Below, in pieces: positions 36,401 to 49,088 of a stretch of 64,000 bases of DNA. The first letter of the stretch is position 1, and each line of letters begins with the position of its first letter. The DNA comes from Paramecium tetraurelia (lineage: Eukaryota; Ciliophora; Oligohymenophorea; Peniculida; Parameciidae): assembly GCF_000165425.1 (NCBI RefSeq), contig NW_001799466.1, forward strand, positions 124,001 to 188,000, read 5' to 3'. Under the pieces are notes generated by a model that had not been told where the DNA came from, did no database searches, and was given only the letters and a program-made list of their open reading frames with translations. The translations under genes and the position numbers were made by a program.

Positions 36401-37175
36401 TGAAAGTGAGCAAAAGTTTCATGTTCCCTACTTAAGAGCCTTGGATTATATGAAAGTCTTTTTAGAAAACAAAATGATGGAAGATGAACTTAGAGATTTG
36501 AAGAATGATTTAGAAAATCTAAAGGAGCCAGACCCTAAGAATTTAAACAAATAAGGACTGATTGATGTTGATAACTTCCTTGTTAAAGTAATGAATAAAT
36601 ATAGAATCATTACGACCAGAACAAAAGAGTTTGTTATTCATGCATTTTAAGCAGCAGATTTAGATGGAAACAAAAAAATTAATAATAATGAATTTATTAC
36701 TTTATTTAGACATATAGAACATCAAAAATTTAATTTCAAAGAGGCTATGAATTTGTTTTATGAATAAGCTGATATTGTCTAGGGAGAAGAACGAAATTTA
36801 TCATTTAATCGGTTTACTTCCCTTTGTGTAAGTCAGTAGATCTTTACTTTCTAAGCTCTCAATCATTTTATCCATGTAAAGACAAATGATGATGTAGAGA
36901 AGTAATTTTTATTGGTGAGGTAGGAATGGCCAAATTACAAAACAGAGATAGAAGGAACTTTAAAAGAATTATAACCATATGTTACTCCAGAAATCTTTTA
37001 AGAGTGGAATACTATTTTGAAAACTCTCGAGTAAAGAATAATGAGTCAAGCAACTTAATAATCGAGCATTAAACCCATCCTAATAGCTCATAGAATATTG
37101 AAGTTAGAATTACAAAGATTGTTACATGTTGGACATTAAGAAGATGATATTGATGAAAACGCAATCATTTAATGA
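33416..37175 (+). CDS. Large coiled-coil protein with EF-hand, 1,243 aa
   Basis: A single 28-nt intron (near 33931-33958) joins the two halves; the rest is one frame. The N-terminal 200 residues are polar with short helices (RDISHLADSFRHKTLQQQIK). Next comes a coiled coil of about 150 residues (QQVEFEQQQDEMNEKILNLK, NLNREIKELRNK). An acidic/Gln-rich linker follows (KAEEEEDEQDLSLSQ). Then comes a long helical C-terminal half with one EF-hand loop, DLDGNKKINNNE, and a helical end (LKLELQRLLHVGHQEDD). No named family recognised. Size and layout suit a ciliary or basal-body structural protein, but that is inference. Confidence 0.85.
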
Positions 37176-37358
37176 ACACAGTTATATAATATTAAAAAAC
37201 GCTTCATTATATAAATTTAAATCATACAGGACTTATTTGGATATCAAGTTTAAGTTTTCTAATGTCCCCAGAGAACATATAATCTTATAATTATCTATGA
37301 TATTATATAAACTATCTATCTAGTAATTCATATTATGCTTTTTGACCAAAAATAGATT

Positions 37359-37583
37359 TCACCTATGTGATAAGGAGATCAAAATTACTTGAAGTGGCCC
37401 AAACAGTAGTAATGCTTTTGTTAATAATCTTGCCCATCTTTTCTCGATCCTATTAAGGAAAGGAATTTTTTTATAGAGAATAACTGATAAAGTAGATGCT
37501 GCAAAGACACCTCCTCCCAAATAGACATAATATTTATACAATTCCTGTTATTCTTTTTGCTCATTCTGCGTAAATATAACCAT
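37359..37583 (-). CDS. Small membrane protein, unknown
   Basis: An intronless 74-aa frame. A polar start (MVIFTQNEQKEQQELYKYY) is followed by two hydrophobic segments, YLGGGVFAASTLSVILYKKI and LLTKALLLFGPLQVILISLS, with RIEKRWAR between them. Codon use and the hydrophobic pattern look genuine. It could be a mitochondrial or ER small protein. No homologue recognised. Confidence 0.55.
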
Positions 37584-37955
37584 TTATTTTTAATACCTTA
37601 TGGGATTGAATAATTAATCTGTAAACTCCTGTAAACTTACTTATTTGATATGTTTGTATATGTAATCATTCCCATAGAAATCTCTTTGCTGCATCATAGA
37701 TAAAATTTAATTATTTTAATTGCAATTAAATTACAAAAAAAGAAAAAGGTCCTCTGTTGAAATTCAATGTCCGCTTTCCCTTTGATTTCGTTATTCAACT
37801 CTAATTAATCATTTATGTTTTAATACCTTATTGAAAATGTAATTATAGAATGGCACAATTGCAGGTCTTCAAAAATAAAGGAGGGAAGTTCTTTAGTATT
37901 GGAATATCTGGTTTAATTGATGATTTATATAATTTTACCAAAAATTAATTATAAA
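37584..37955. other. Intergenic, no feature seen
   Basis: Between the divergent starts of the small membrane protein and the TLDc gene. A short open run from ATG near 37850 (AQLQVFKNKGGKFF-like) is too short to call. Confidence 0.4.
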
Positions 37956-39379
37956 ATGGGAAATGAATTTTGCCTATCCAAAAGATCTCCAAAACGGACA
38001 ATTTTGAATGACGATGAGAGACAATAAGTTAAAAGGTTGTACAGGAAGCTCATTTCTAGACATGATGAGTAAGTTATTAATTTGATTATTGAACTTACAA
38101 GAATGATTATTTGAATGAAGAATGTTTTCAATATCTCCTGAAAAATAGACCAACCATTGCTTTGAAATTATTTAAATACATGATCTTTCATCACTCTGAT
38201 GAAAGACCCTCATTTGAGGCTTTTGAAGATTTGGGTGAGAAATTACTCTATTATTCATAGTTGGCAAATTGACTAAACCAGAAACACTGAATAGAATGAC
38301 TAGAACAGAATAATACTCAATAATTTCAATTCAAAAGATAAACATGGCTAAAATAGATTATGATTAGGAAAAAATCTCATATTTAGATGCATTTGATTTA
38401 TTGAGTGAAATCGAATACTTCATATGGGAATAAGGATATTTTGTCACAGATTATTTAATCTAAGATGAATACACTACAAGATCAATCCTCAGTAGATTGT
38501 TTACATCTTCTGCTGGTTCTATAATGTTCTATGAACTTACAATATTTTTAGAACAAAACTTTCCTTGTTTGTCAATATTATTAACAAAATATTTCAATTA
38601 ATTATTTATTTCATAGAGAAATTATAATTAATTATCAAAATTTCAAAAACCCTCCTATTTAGTTAATAATTCTACTTTTGGATATATGGCCATTAGTAGT
38701 TCTGTTATTCAAGAAGCAGATTCATTTGAATTGTTGTGGACAAGTGTAAGGGGATGGAATTTCGATTAATTTTATTCTGCTCTCATAGGATTTAAGGGAG
38801 CAACACTTATTTTAATTAAATTTGATGACAGCACTGAAAATGATAGTGATGAAGAAGAAAATACAAAACAAAAAAAAATAAAACCTAAGAGTAATAAACA
38901 TTGCATTGTGGCAGCATTAAATTCCACATAATGGATAGAAACCAATTCATATTAAGGAACCAGTCAGTCAATACTATTTCAATTGTATCCTACTTACAAT
39001 CCTTTTAATGTTGCCACTGATGTTTTTAAATCCAAGAGACCTGGATCTTAGAATTACTGCTATCTAAATAAGACAGACAATAAGAAAGGACTGGGCTTTG
39101 GAGGAGATATGAAATAATTTAGATTGTGGATTTCAGCCTAAAATATGTAATAATCCAGCTATGCAGCAAAACAAGGAGAACCATATATCAAAGGTATTGA
39201 TTAATACTAAATCTATTTTAGGGGATTTGATTGATCCTTCAATATAGACACCTACAATCACATACATAGAAGCATGGGGTGTGGGTAATTAAAATTTGGA
39301 ATGTGAGAGTAGCAGCGAAGAAGAAATCAAGTGTTACAGGGAATCTACAAATGATTTATTATTAAAATATCAATCATGA
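37956..39379 (+). CDS. TLDc-domain protein
   Basis: The 446-aa product starts MGNEFCLSK, a myristoylation-type N-terminus, followed by a helical region (RPTIALKLFKYMIFHHSDER, LDAFDLLSEIEYFIWEQGYF). A TLDc domain follows: FGYMAISSSVIQEADSF, RGWNFDQFYSALIGFKGATL, CIVAALNSTQWIETNS, GLGFGGDMKQFRLWIS, and the diagnostic final strand TITYIEAWGVGN. Three introns (29, 26, 28 nt) restore frame; the first has a GTTATT donor. The layout resembles TLDC1/MEAK7-type proteins (myristoylated N-terminus, helical region, TLDc). TLDc proteins in other eukaryotes act in oxidative-stress tolerance and V-ATPase regulation. Confidence 0.88.
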
Positions 39380-39583
39380 TCTATAAAGCCATCAGAAAAA
39401 TTAATATATTAAAGCTTATATATTTATTATATTTTGCATTTAGAACATTTTGAAAAAAGAACTTATTCAAAATTTATTATATTTCTGTTGAAGTGCTTGT
39501 AGTATTGATAATGTTACAGATTTGATTTTAAAACAAATTTAGTTGATATTATATTGTTTCAGATTTTGAAGAATAATTGAAGA

Positions 39584-40097
39584 ATGAAATAATAATTTGA
39601 TTTATAAAATATCTTGATAATTATTTATAGTGATTCTTATGATATAAATACAATAACTAACTCATAAGGGTAAATTCTGATTTAAATTTAACTTGCACTT
39701 AGAATAGAATATCAAAGTAATCACTATTAAAAGGAAAGAGTAGATCTTTTAGTAATTGTTGAAATGCTTAAACTTAATTAAAATTAATGTGAAGATTACT
39801 ATTCGAAAGAATTTTAGCAAAAATTTAAATAAGAAACCCAAATTTTATTCTCATCTCTTTAAGAAATGGGAAGAGAATAGGAATTCACTAATTCTGATTA
39901 TGATATTCGAACACTAATTCAAAGGTGGAGTTGAGTCTTGAGCTTAAATGAGGATTTATGATTAATTCAATAAACTGCAAGAAAGAGTGAATAGGTAGTT
40001 TACATAAATCTGCTTGGACTATAGCCCATTTTTGAGGAAGACACAAAGAATGGATAAAATTGAAAAAATTATGAATGATGGAGATGTAATATTTTGA
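39584..40097 (+). CDS. Hypothetical protein, helical
   Basis: A 161-aa product from ATG 39584 with one 28-nt intron near 39925. It is highly charged and helical (RIEYQSNHYQKERVDLLVIV, NQNQCEDYYSKEFQQKFKQE, RIYDQFNKLQERVNRQFTQI). No domain is recognised. The spliced length is a multiple of three, and the amino-acid mix is protein-like. The start could lie upstream, since the first 20 residues are less convincing. Confidence 0.5.
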
Positions 40098-40246
40098 TTA
40101 TGAGAGTTAGGAATCAGATTTGATTGTTATTCAAAGGGATTTTTTATAAAGTATTATTTATTATTAGTTATTAAAAATCATTTTTAATACTTTAAAAAAT
40201 TTATTTTGGATCAGATATTAAAAAAGTCTAATTATTATAAATTAAA

Positions 40247-43200
40247 ATGGAAACAAAGTCTGAATATGGTCTATCGAAAGAGGGACAGAGTTCTTTGGGT
40301 AAAGTTGTTGTTGAATTAAAAAACGTTCTATTTTCAGTGACTAGGTAAATGCTTATTGATGATGATCCTTCATTGCTTTTAAACATAGCTTCACTTTTAA
40401 TCCAGTTGCTTTAAATGACTTACATCTGTTTTAATAGAAATCTGTACAAGGCTTGGAAGCATGATTAGATTGCAGAGTATGTTAGCAAAATAACTGGCTA
40501 TGTTCTACTATCACCACAATATGAGAGGATGTCATATTCTACAATGGTGATATTGACATATTTGTTTGTGGGTATAATTGCATTGGAAATTTTACTGTAT
40601 TTGGTACTAAGCAATAGGACTGAAAAACTGAGCAAAACTCTACCTATGGCAATGTTAAAGTCAATAATAAATTTGATGCTTTCAATTTTATATATGCCAA
40701 TAGTAGATTTGTTTATTTCAGTATGGACATGCTAAGACTCTTACCACTTCTCATTCACTAATTATGAATGCTGGGCAGGCAGTCATACAGTTCATTCGAT
40801 TGTAGCAATAATCTTTTTGATAATATTCTACACTTTGAGTGCTGTTCATTCATTTCTCTATTATGAGGCTCGCTTTGTCTACAACAATCCTTTATCAAAA
40901 TAGAATGGATTTGATGATTTTATTTTAAAAACTTATATTCTGATTTAGGTATTGAATTACTCATTTATCGATTCGCAATATGTTTAGGTGATTCTTATAG
41001 CTTTTGGAAACATAACTCTCTACATATATAATTATCATTACAATACACATAACAATTTGATTATCTACAAACTGTGGTAAATGATAATTGCCGTAAATAA
41101 CTGGACTTGCATTATGTTAGCCTTCAGTAAGATCCTAGAGGATGTGATATTTAGAGGTACCATTTATGCATGGCTTTTGGGAATACCTCTATTGGTAATA
41201 ATAGTAATATAAAACCCGGAAGAGAGAATCGATTTGTTACTATTGGACAATATGAAAGGGACAATAAATCAGATCTTATTGTAGCAGCATCATTTGTTGC
41301 GATTGCATAATTGGAACACTCAGCTATTCAATATAATTTTGGATGGATATTTAAAAACTCATAATTAAACCTGTATTAGACCTGACTGTGGTAAAGAGCT
41401 AATCAAGATCATCTAATAAAATTATTTGGATGCAAGCAAGAGATTTCCATATGACTATTAGTTGAAGATTAGATATGGATTCTTTTTACTCCATATTGGT
41501 TAAAGACAGTATGCTTTGTAGGAATTCAATTAAGCTCAAAATTAGAATCCTACAATGGATTACGAGTTTGTATTGTTTAGATACAAGAAAATTATTGAGG
41601 ATGAGATGAACGATTAGAATGTTGAATAGATAGATACGCATAATGAAGCTATTTACTTAAATATTATTAAGAATTTTTAAAGCAAGATCGAAAGAGTTAC
41701 TTTAATAAATATGGATTTCTGGTCTTAGTTGTAAGAGGATTATCCAGATTTAGGGAAATTGAATTAGATAGGTCTGAATATTCATAATCTAATGAATGAG
41801 ATTGAAATGACTTGGAATCGATTACAGAAGACAAAATAAAACACATAGAAGAGTTTAAAAATGTATAGTAAATTTATGATCGATGTTGTGCAAGATCAAG
41901 ATTATGGTGAGTTGTTGTATGAGAAATCTAGAGTCATGGATGCTTCTTATGTGAGGAAAGGCATATAGATGGCAAGTAAGGAGGAAATCAGCATGGAAAG
42001 TCTACCAACAATAATAATTTCATTAGCTCCTGATAAGTTTGGTTAGATCATCAATCTAAATACTGCATGTCATGTATTTGGATATATGAAGAATGAATTA
42101 GTTAATAGGAAATTGAATGTCTTGATTCCCAATATCTTTCAAAAAGCCCATGATTAATTAATGAAATTGGGATTTGATTAAAAATTGAATAAAGAGAGAT
42201 CGATTTATGTCAAAAACAAATAGAATTACCTCATCCCTTGCATCATAGAGATGAAGGCCTTAACATCCTTAGATTAATCAGTTATGATAATAGCATAATT
42301 TAAATTATTCAAACCATATAAGCAAACTTGCTATATCTTATTCGATAGTGATGATATTATAGACTCGATCTCATTTAATTGTATCAGTTTACTTGGTTTG
42401 GATTTGCGTTTGATATAGAACAAGAAACTGTTGGTGAGTGAAATATTTCCCTAATTGGAGGATAAGAGTGAGTTTCTAATTAAAGGAGGAGGGATTATCT
42501 AATACAAGATACCAGAGGATATTGCAAGTGGTTTGATTCCATCTAATGAATACATAGATGAGAAGTCCAAGTTTGCTTAGGAATTCATTTGTACTTTGAA
42601 TTCAGTGACACTAAATAATTTATAATTAGGGTTTATGATGAAATTAGAGTAAAAAGAGAGTGAAAATCGATTGATGCCATTAAAGAAACAAAAATCTAAT
42701 TTCTAATTTAAATATAATGTTGGTAAGAAGATCTTTTTGGGAGAATTCTCTACTGATTAAGTCTCAGCTATACCTGATTTATCTTCGATTCATGATTAAA
42801 CTGTTGATGTCAGTGCCATGTCTGTAAAAAATCAATCAATCACACAAGTGAAATCATCAGAGGATCAAAAATTTGATTATGGAGAGGGAATTAAAACATT
42901 ACAACTCTTTTAAAATCGTATTCAGGAAATTGATAAAGAGGAAATTATAGAAGAATTTGATGAGGAACACTAACAAAGTGTTTTTCAAAATAACATAGAA
43001 TCACAGTAAGAAAATGAAAGTAGTATTAATAATAACATATTTAAATCAAGAGCATCGCTGTAAGAATAAATAAAAAATTAAGGTAGAATTTCTATTATTT
43101 CTAAAATGATTTGGTTTACTAACATTTTATATTTAACAATGACAGCTTTGGCATTTTTTGAATTTTTCTATTTAAATCAATAATACAATGAAATTGAAGA

Positions 43201-44934
43201 AAACATCAATTTGATTGGTAAAGAAAATCAAATGCATGCTGGATTATAAACTATTTTGGCTAATATATAAAATTTGAAGATGCTCAACTTAGGTGTATGG
43301 TAGAATGTAAATAAATCTGCATATGAAACTACTTAAAAGGAGGAACTTATTAAGCAATTGAATCAAGTTCAAGATTTAAACAAGGAAGTATTAATGAGTG
43401 ACTTAAAATTAACAGATGTTTATTCCAATCTGAAGGTTTCAGATGCCATTAAAATGTATTTTAGTACAAGTTCAAGCTAATAGTATGATTATATGGAAGC
43501 AACTCAATAAATTATCAGTAAAGGAATTGAAGTGTCGAATCTGAAATTGGGAGACATCACTGAATATTAATCTAGTGTTTTCTTTGTGGAATACAACCTT
43601 CTAAATGCATATTGGATTGCTTTATAAGATGTGTCAGATTAATTTATTTTAGCCTTGGATGATAGAACAACTAGATAGGAGAAAGTTGAAATTGTTGTGA
43701 TTACACTCTCCGCTGTTATGTTATTTATATCGTTAATCATATATTCAATATCAATCATACTATTAGCTTAGATGAGACTGTCAATACTGCAATTATTCTT
43801 AGATATTCCAGAAAAGACAGTGAAGTATTTCTACAGTAAGTGCGAGAATTATATAAGTAATCTGTAAGTAGGAGATGAGGATGAAAATGTCTCATTCTAA
43901 GAAGATTTGGAAGAGTAAGCAGAGTTGAACAAAACATTGAAATCAAGAAAGAAGAAGAAGAAGTTTATCAACTCTAATTAAAATCATAAGGATCATATAT
44001 TGCTTTTTGTATTTTCTGTTATGACTTTACAAGGCTACTTCATATTCGCTTACTTTGTAACCTAAAATGAATTAAAAAATTTGAATTAGCAAATAGCTGA
44101 ATTCAACATCACAACTAGATGTGAAGGGTTTTACAGATTTTGTGATAATTCAGAAAGATAACTCTTTTATAATCAGGAAATAAAATTGTTAAACCAGGAG
44201 CCTTATCAAGTTATCAAGTAAAACGTAAAGGACATGTATGCATTTGATACGTCAATGCAACAACAACATGCTTTGAACATCGATGTATAGAACTCAGATT
44301 ACAGATCTGTCTATGACCATATTATGATGTCTGATCCCTGTGATGTTCTACCCTCATATGGATCTCCGGATACTGTTACTTGCCAAGCCTTTGCAAGAGG
44401 GGCATTGGCATAAGGGAATTCCATAGGAGTGGCAAGATACATCGAGAATTTGAGATACATCATAACAATTTATGACAAATTCATAGGTCTTGGGTCTAAA
44501 CCCAATTTCACAACAGTTGCAAGAGGAGATGCTGTGGATTCTAAGATAGTTGATGACCCTGAGAAGAACAATCTATTGAATCTGAATAACTTCAATCAGA
44601 CCAAAGAGGCTAGAGCCTATTAATCGAATTATTTAACACGTAAATCTTTCAATTATTATTTTTAGCTGCTTTTCAATACTTGACTGATCACATGATCAGC
44701 GGATTCAGTAAGGATTTAAGTGATCACATAGCGTAGAAATTGGCAGTGTTCATTGTATTTAATGTTGTTCTTTTCATAATGTAATTTTTGATTATGTATC
44801 CGTTCCTTTTGAAATTGAATAAGCATATATCGAATACAAGATTGTTGTTGACAATGATCCCATTGCGACTAATACTCAAAATATACTCTATTAGAAACTT
44901 TATCAAAAATAATTTATCTGATATTTAATATTGA
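40247..44934 (+). CDS. Very large multi-membrane protein with PAS domain (tiny-macrocysts-like)
   Basis: About 1,553 aa with one 26-nt intron near 44635. The N-terminal third has several hydrophobic helices (VILTYLFVGIIALEILLYLV, VHSIVAIIFLIIFYTLSAVH). A cytosolic region with a PAS-type module follows (CHVFGYMKNELVNRKLNVLI, PNIFQKAHDQLM). The C-terminal third has more helices (IWFTNILYLTMTALAFFEFF, LSAVMLFISLIIYSISIILL, LAVFIVFNVVLFIMQFLIMY). This resembles the large TmcB/TmcC-like family that is expanded in ciliates and known from Dictyostelium. A sensory or membrane-signalling role is inferred from the PAS module only. Confidence 0.75.
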
Positions 44935-44945
44935 AATAATTATAA

Positions 44946-45785
44946 ATGAAAAAATCTCCTCCACCTAAAGATCAAAAAAAAGAGAAAAGTCTCGAAAAAG
45001 CAGGAGAGCCAGAAAAACATGAGAAATTCGAAAAATCCCATAAAACCCTTTAGCCTCTAGACAAAGTTCGAATACCGAGGAATGTGAACTTTTATCTCCA
45101 CTTCCTCCAACATCCAGAAATCACAGAGAATGATATTGAATGGGTCCTGCAACTTAGACACTGGGATGCTGTATGTCTATTTATATTATCCACCTAGAAT
45201 AAAATGAAAGAGCTGCTCAGTAAAATACCAAATCAACCTTATTCTCTTGCTGATAAAAAAACCCTATTTTCTGAAAAAAAGCACGACATACAGGACATCC
45301 AGAACAAGGACAATGTTGCTAGTTTTATGCACCTCCTCAGTCATCGTTTGGGATTGAGTGCATCTGGAAGTTAAGCAGATTTTGAAACTGGATTGAGAAG
45401 ATATCGAGAGCATGATGAAAATCTCAGCAAGAGAGAAAAGGGATGGTGGTATATACCAAAGAAAGATAGACATGATTTTCCAGAATTTCCCAAACCTTTA
45501 AAAGAACAAATGGATCTTAAAAAGTCTTTCAGTACCGGGAAGTTTAATAAGATGAAATTCACCTACTCTGGTTTTGAAGGATTACAAGAACTCCCACCTT
45601 ACACCATGAAGTTTAAGCAAAGTAATTGTGGAAGTGTCAAACATTTATTTGGTCCAGATGTCAGGATGTCTCAAGGTCTGTGGGAAGAAGGATTAAGAGA
45701 TTCATATAATAAGAGAATGCCCTAATAAAATCGAAATAAAGAAGAAAGCAAAAATAAAAAGAAATTAGATCCCATAAAGAAATGA
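44946..45785 (+). CDS. Conserved-looking hypothetical protein
   Basis: A 270-aa product with one probable 27-nt intron (a multiple of three, so frame does not test it; it is recognised by GTATGT...CACCTAG). Lys/Glu/Pro-rich N-terminus (PKDQKKEKSLEKAGEPEKHE), then compact sequence with many aromatics (NFYLHFLQHPEITENDIEWV, KGWWYIPKKDRHDFPEFPKP, FTYSGFEGLQELPPY) and a basic tail. It starts 11 bp after the stop of the large PAS protein. Unknown function. The aromatic-rich C-terminal half suggests a folded domain. Confidence 0.7.
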
Positions 45786-46565
45786 TTTAAATTTATTAAT
45801 TTGTTATCAATATAATTATATCCAATCTCTTCTTATGCATGTTTAACTCAACAGAAACCAAAAACAATAGGTGGGGAGTATTTAAGTGAGGAATTCTACA
45901 TTTAAATATGTGTATTCAATATATTACGGGTATTTATAAATAATTTGATCATATTATCAAATAAAAACTGAATTTTTAGATAATGAATCTTATAATGGAA
46001 CATAAGCAGTAAATTTATTATGGAAACTATGCTGTCTTTTTGTTATTCAATTTAAAACATTAAAAATATTCTGCCTTCTTATCATGAATTTCTAATCATA
46101 TAGCTTACTAAATTAGGTGTTACTCTCAAATTTAGACGGATGAATTACATATATTTTATAAATACAATATTGTCACTTTTAATAAATCTTAAATTATTTT
46201 TTACTCATTTCTGTATGAATATCTGAATTTTACATATAAAATTAACCTATACATTAAAAACGATTAAAACCTTAATAATAAACATATTTATGAAAGAACT
46301 CAATTGAATGAGCACATTTACAGTGGCTATGAGCATATAAGAAGATAATTGAAGAATAAATAGATGTAAATAAATAAACAAATTTACTACAATGATAGAA
46401 ATTAAATTTTAAAAGTGCAATCAGAGATGGCGTGGAAAATGATGTTAAGAGTCCAATAAATATCCATAGACAAGTATTAGGAGAAGGAGATATGAATATA
46501 TGCAGTGTGGAATAATGAAATGAATATATGAGATTGAATAAAAATTTAATTTTAAATTATAATTT
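45786..46565. other. Intergenic, AT-rich, no feature seen
   Basis: 780 bp upstream of fibrillarin. No RNA gene or coding stretch was supported. The fibrillarin promoter should lie in its last part. Confidence 0.5.
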
Positions 46566-47454
46566 ATGGGCAGAGACTTCAGAGGAGGAAGAGGAGATAC
46601 ACGAGGAGGTGGTAGAGGAGGAGATCGAGGAAGAGGAGCTCCTAGAGGCAGAGGAGGAAGAGGCGGAAGAGGAGGTCATATGGGTGGAGCTCCAAAAGCG
46701 TTCGTAGTTCCTCATCCAAGATTGGCTGGAGTGTTTGTGGCTAAGGGATAATAGGAGGCCTTGGTTACTAAGAACATGGTTCCAGGAGAGTCAGTTTATA
46801 ATGAAAAGAGGATTTCTGTTGAAGACAAATAAACAGGAGAGAAAGTAGAATATAGAGTTTGGAATCCATTCAGATCAAAGATTGCTGCTGGAGTGATAGG
46901 AGGAGTGAGTGATATTTTCATTAAGCCTGGAGCTAAGGTTTTGTATTTGGGAGCTGCATCAGGAACTACAGTTTCTCATGTGTCAGACATTATAGGATCA
47001 GAAGGTATGCAAATGAAGTTTAGTTTTTAGGTGTCGTATATGCTGTAGAGTTCTCTCATAGATCAGGCAGAGATCTCGTTAATATGGCTAAGAAGCGAAC
47101 TAACATTGTTCCTATTATTGCTGATGCAAGAAAGCCTCTAGAGTACAGGATGCTCGTTGGAATGGTCGATGTTGTATTTGCAGATGTGGCATAGCCAGAT
47201 CAAGCTAGAATTGTGGGATTGAACTCACAATACTTCTTGAAGAAGGGTGGTCATTTCATGATCTCCATCAAAGCCAATTGCATTGATTCCACTAATAGAG
47301 CCGAAGTTGTCTTTTAACATGAAGTGCAAAGATTGAAGGTATGCTAATATTCTTATTATCTTCTCAGGATGAAGGCCTTACACCTCAAGAATAATTGACT
47401 TTAGAACCTTATGAAAGAGATCATGCTATTGTTATTGGAGTGTATAATGTTTGA
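46566..47454 (+). CDS. FBL: Fibrillarin (box C/D snoRNP 2'-O-methyltransferase)
   Basis: Nucleolar SAM-dependent methyltransferase guided by box C/D snoRNAs. The 277-aa product has a Gly/Arg-rich N-terminal GAR domain of about 45 residues ([18 protein letters not shown]). The methyltransferase core follows: [21 protein letters not shown]-binding motif [63 protein letters not shown], and a C-terminal [15 protein letters not shown]. Two introns (26 and 29 nt) restore frame. Length is shorter than human because the GAR domain is short. Confidence 0.96.
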
Positions 47455-48154
47455 AAATTAAAATATAAATATTTAATGATTCATTATTAAAACTCTACTT
47501 ATATTTATGATCAAATGAATAGTAGGTCGGAGTATCCAACATAAATATGCTGGATGGGGAAGACTTGAGTAAGTCATCCAATTAAATTCTCTTACTTTAC
47601 CTGTTGGAGACAGAAGGAAATTGTGATAACTGAAAATGAGGGATTGAGTTCATTAATAAACTAAAGATAAATAAGTCAAAAACAATCTAAGAAGCAGATT
47701 AATAGTATTAGGATCAATAAACATTACAAATCAATTGGACTTTGAAAGATATAAGCAAAGAGTAACAGAGAAGAAGAGTTGAAAATGAAAATGCCAATCA
47801 ATAAATCAACAAGTAAAAGACTAAAGAAAATAGTAAAAGGAACAATGTATGGCAGCTTTGGCATAACAAGAAAAGAAGTAGAATCAATAAGAAATAATTA
47901 TGTTTAGACTGAAAAGTAATTCCCTATTTTAAATTCAATCGCTGCAACTTGATAAAGTGCTTTGGCTCCTCATAGAGTCATATCTTACCATTACAAGGGA
48001 ATGACAGAAGTATAGATATAGCAAATTAGAAATGATTAAGATAAATAAAGATAGGGGTATAATTAAAAGAGTTTAATTACTCTCTTAAAATGAATAGAAA
48101 TTAAAATTAAAAAATGAATGTGAATGATAAATAAATAAAACATTTATATTTATA
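47455..48154. other. Gap with unresolved coding-like stretch
   Basis: On the plus strand, about 47603-47952 reads as protein-like in one frame (WRQKEIVITENEGLSSLI and later KIVKGTMYGSFGITRKEVES), interrupted by one UGA near 47745. A second frame is also open there. No start or intron pair was settled. A short inverted repeat (GAGTTTAATTACTC) lies near 48070. Confidence 0.3.
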
Positions 48155-49071
48155 ATGATCTAGGAGATTACAAATTTCTCAATTCCAGAGAGTCCAAGTT
48201 GCATGGATATTTCAAAAGAGTTTTTGGCCATTGGCACATTGGATGAAAATGTATTTCTCTACTCTCAACCCTTTCAATCCAAATCGAATGAAACCATATT
48301 GAAAAATCATCTTTTGGGAGTCATAGATTTATCTATCAATGCAGACGAAACCTAAAGTACTTAATTACGATAATAAAAATATCAGTTGTGGTCTCATCAT
48401 TAGATAATTATCTTCGAATCTGGGATATCGATGATAAGAAGCTGATTTCTGAAATATAATGTGATGCCTTTGCCAATTGGAAAGTCAGATTTTTTGATTC
48501 GTCAATTGTTGTGACTTCTGGGGAAATGGGAATCATTAACTTTTATCACGTTGACACCAAAGAGAGAATTCAAAAAATAGAAACAGACCCAATTTATTAT
48601 TCAAGTTCACTCTAGATTCATGATTAATTGTTAGCTGTTGGTAATGAAGGTGGCAGTCTATTTTTGATTGATTAAAAGTTTCAAAAGAAGGCAATCAAAC
48701 CTCATTCAAAACCAATAAAGTCAATCCTATTTCTGGACAACAACAAAATTCTAACAGGATCAGAGGATGGATTAATTAAACTCATAGACCTAGAGAAATT
48801 TGAAATCATTAAACAGTTTAGAGGTCATAAATATGGTGTAATGGATTTCTGTAAAATCAATGAGAAAGTATGAAAATTCAAGATTATTCAGTCATTTGTC
48901 AGTTGCTCTACGGACAGAACAATTCGAGTATGGGATGTTAACCAAATCTACTCTCAGAAACATATACAGACCATGAATGACAAACCTGGAGGAATCAGCG
49001 GTATTCGATACAAGAATGACCAAATCATAGCTGCTCATGATTGTGGCATTATAAGCTTTTATGCTATATGA
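48155..49071 (+). CDS. WD40 beta-propeller protein, SKI8/WDR61-like
   Basis: The 287-aa product contains seven WD-type repeats filling the whole length. Examples are VVSSLDNYLRIWDIDDKKLI, VVTSGEMGIINFYHVDTKER, AVGNEGGSLFLIDQKFQK, LTGSEDGLIKLIDLEKF and FVSCSTDRTIRVWDVNQIYS. Size (WDR61 is about 305 aa), the DAFANW segment after repeat two, and the absence of any extra domain fit SKI8/WDR61, which serves the Ski exosome cofactor and the Paf1 complex. Introns of 29 and 24 nt restore frame. Another small WD40 protein cannot be excluded. Confidence 0.75.
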
Positions 49072-49088
49072 TAATTATTATGTGTTGG

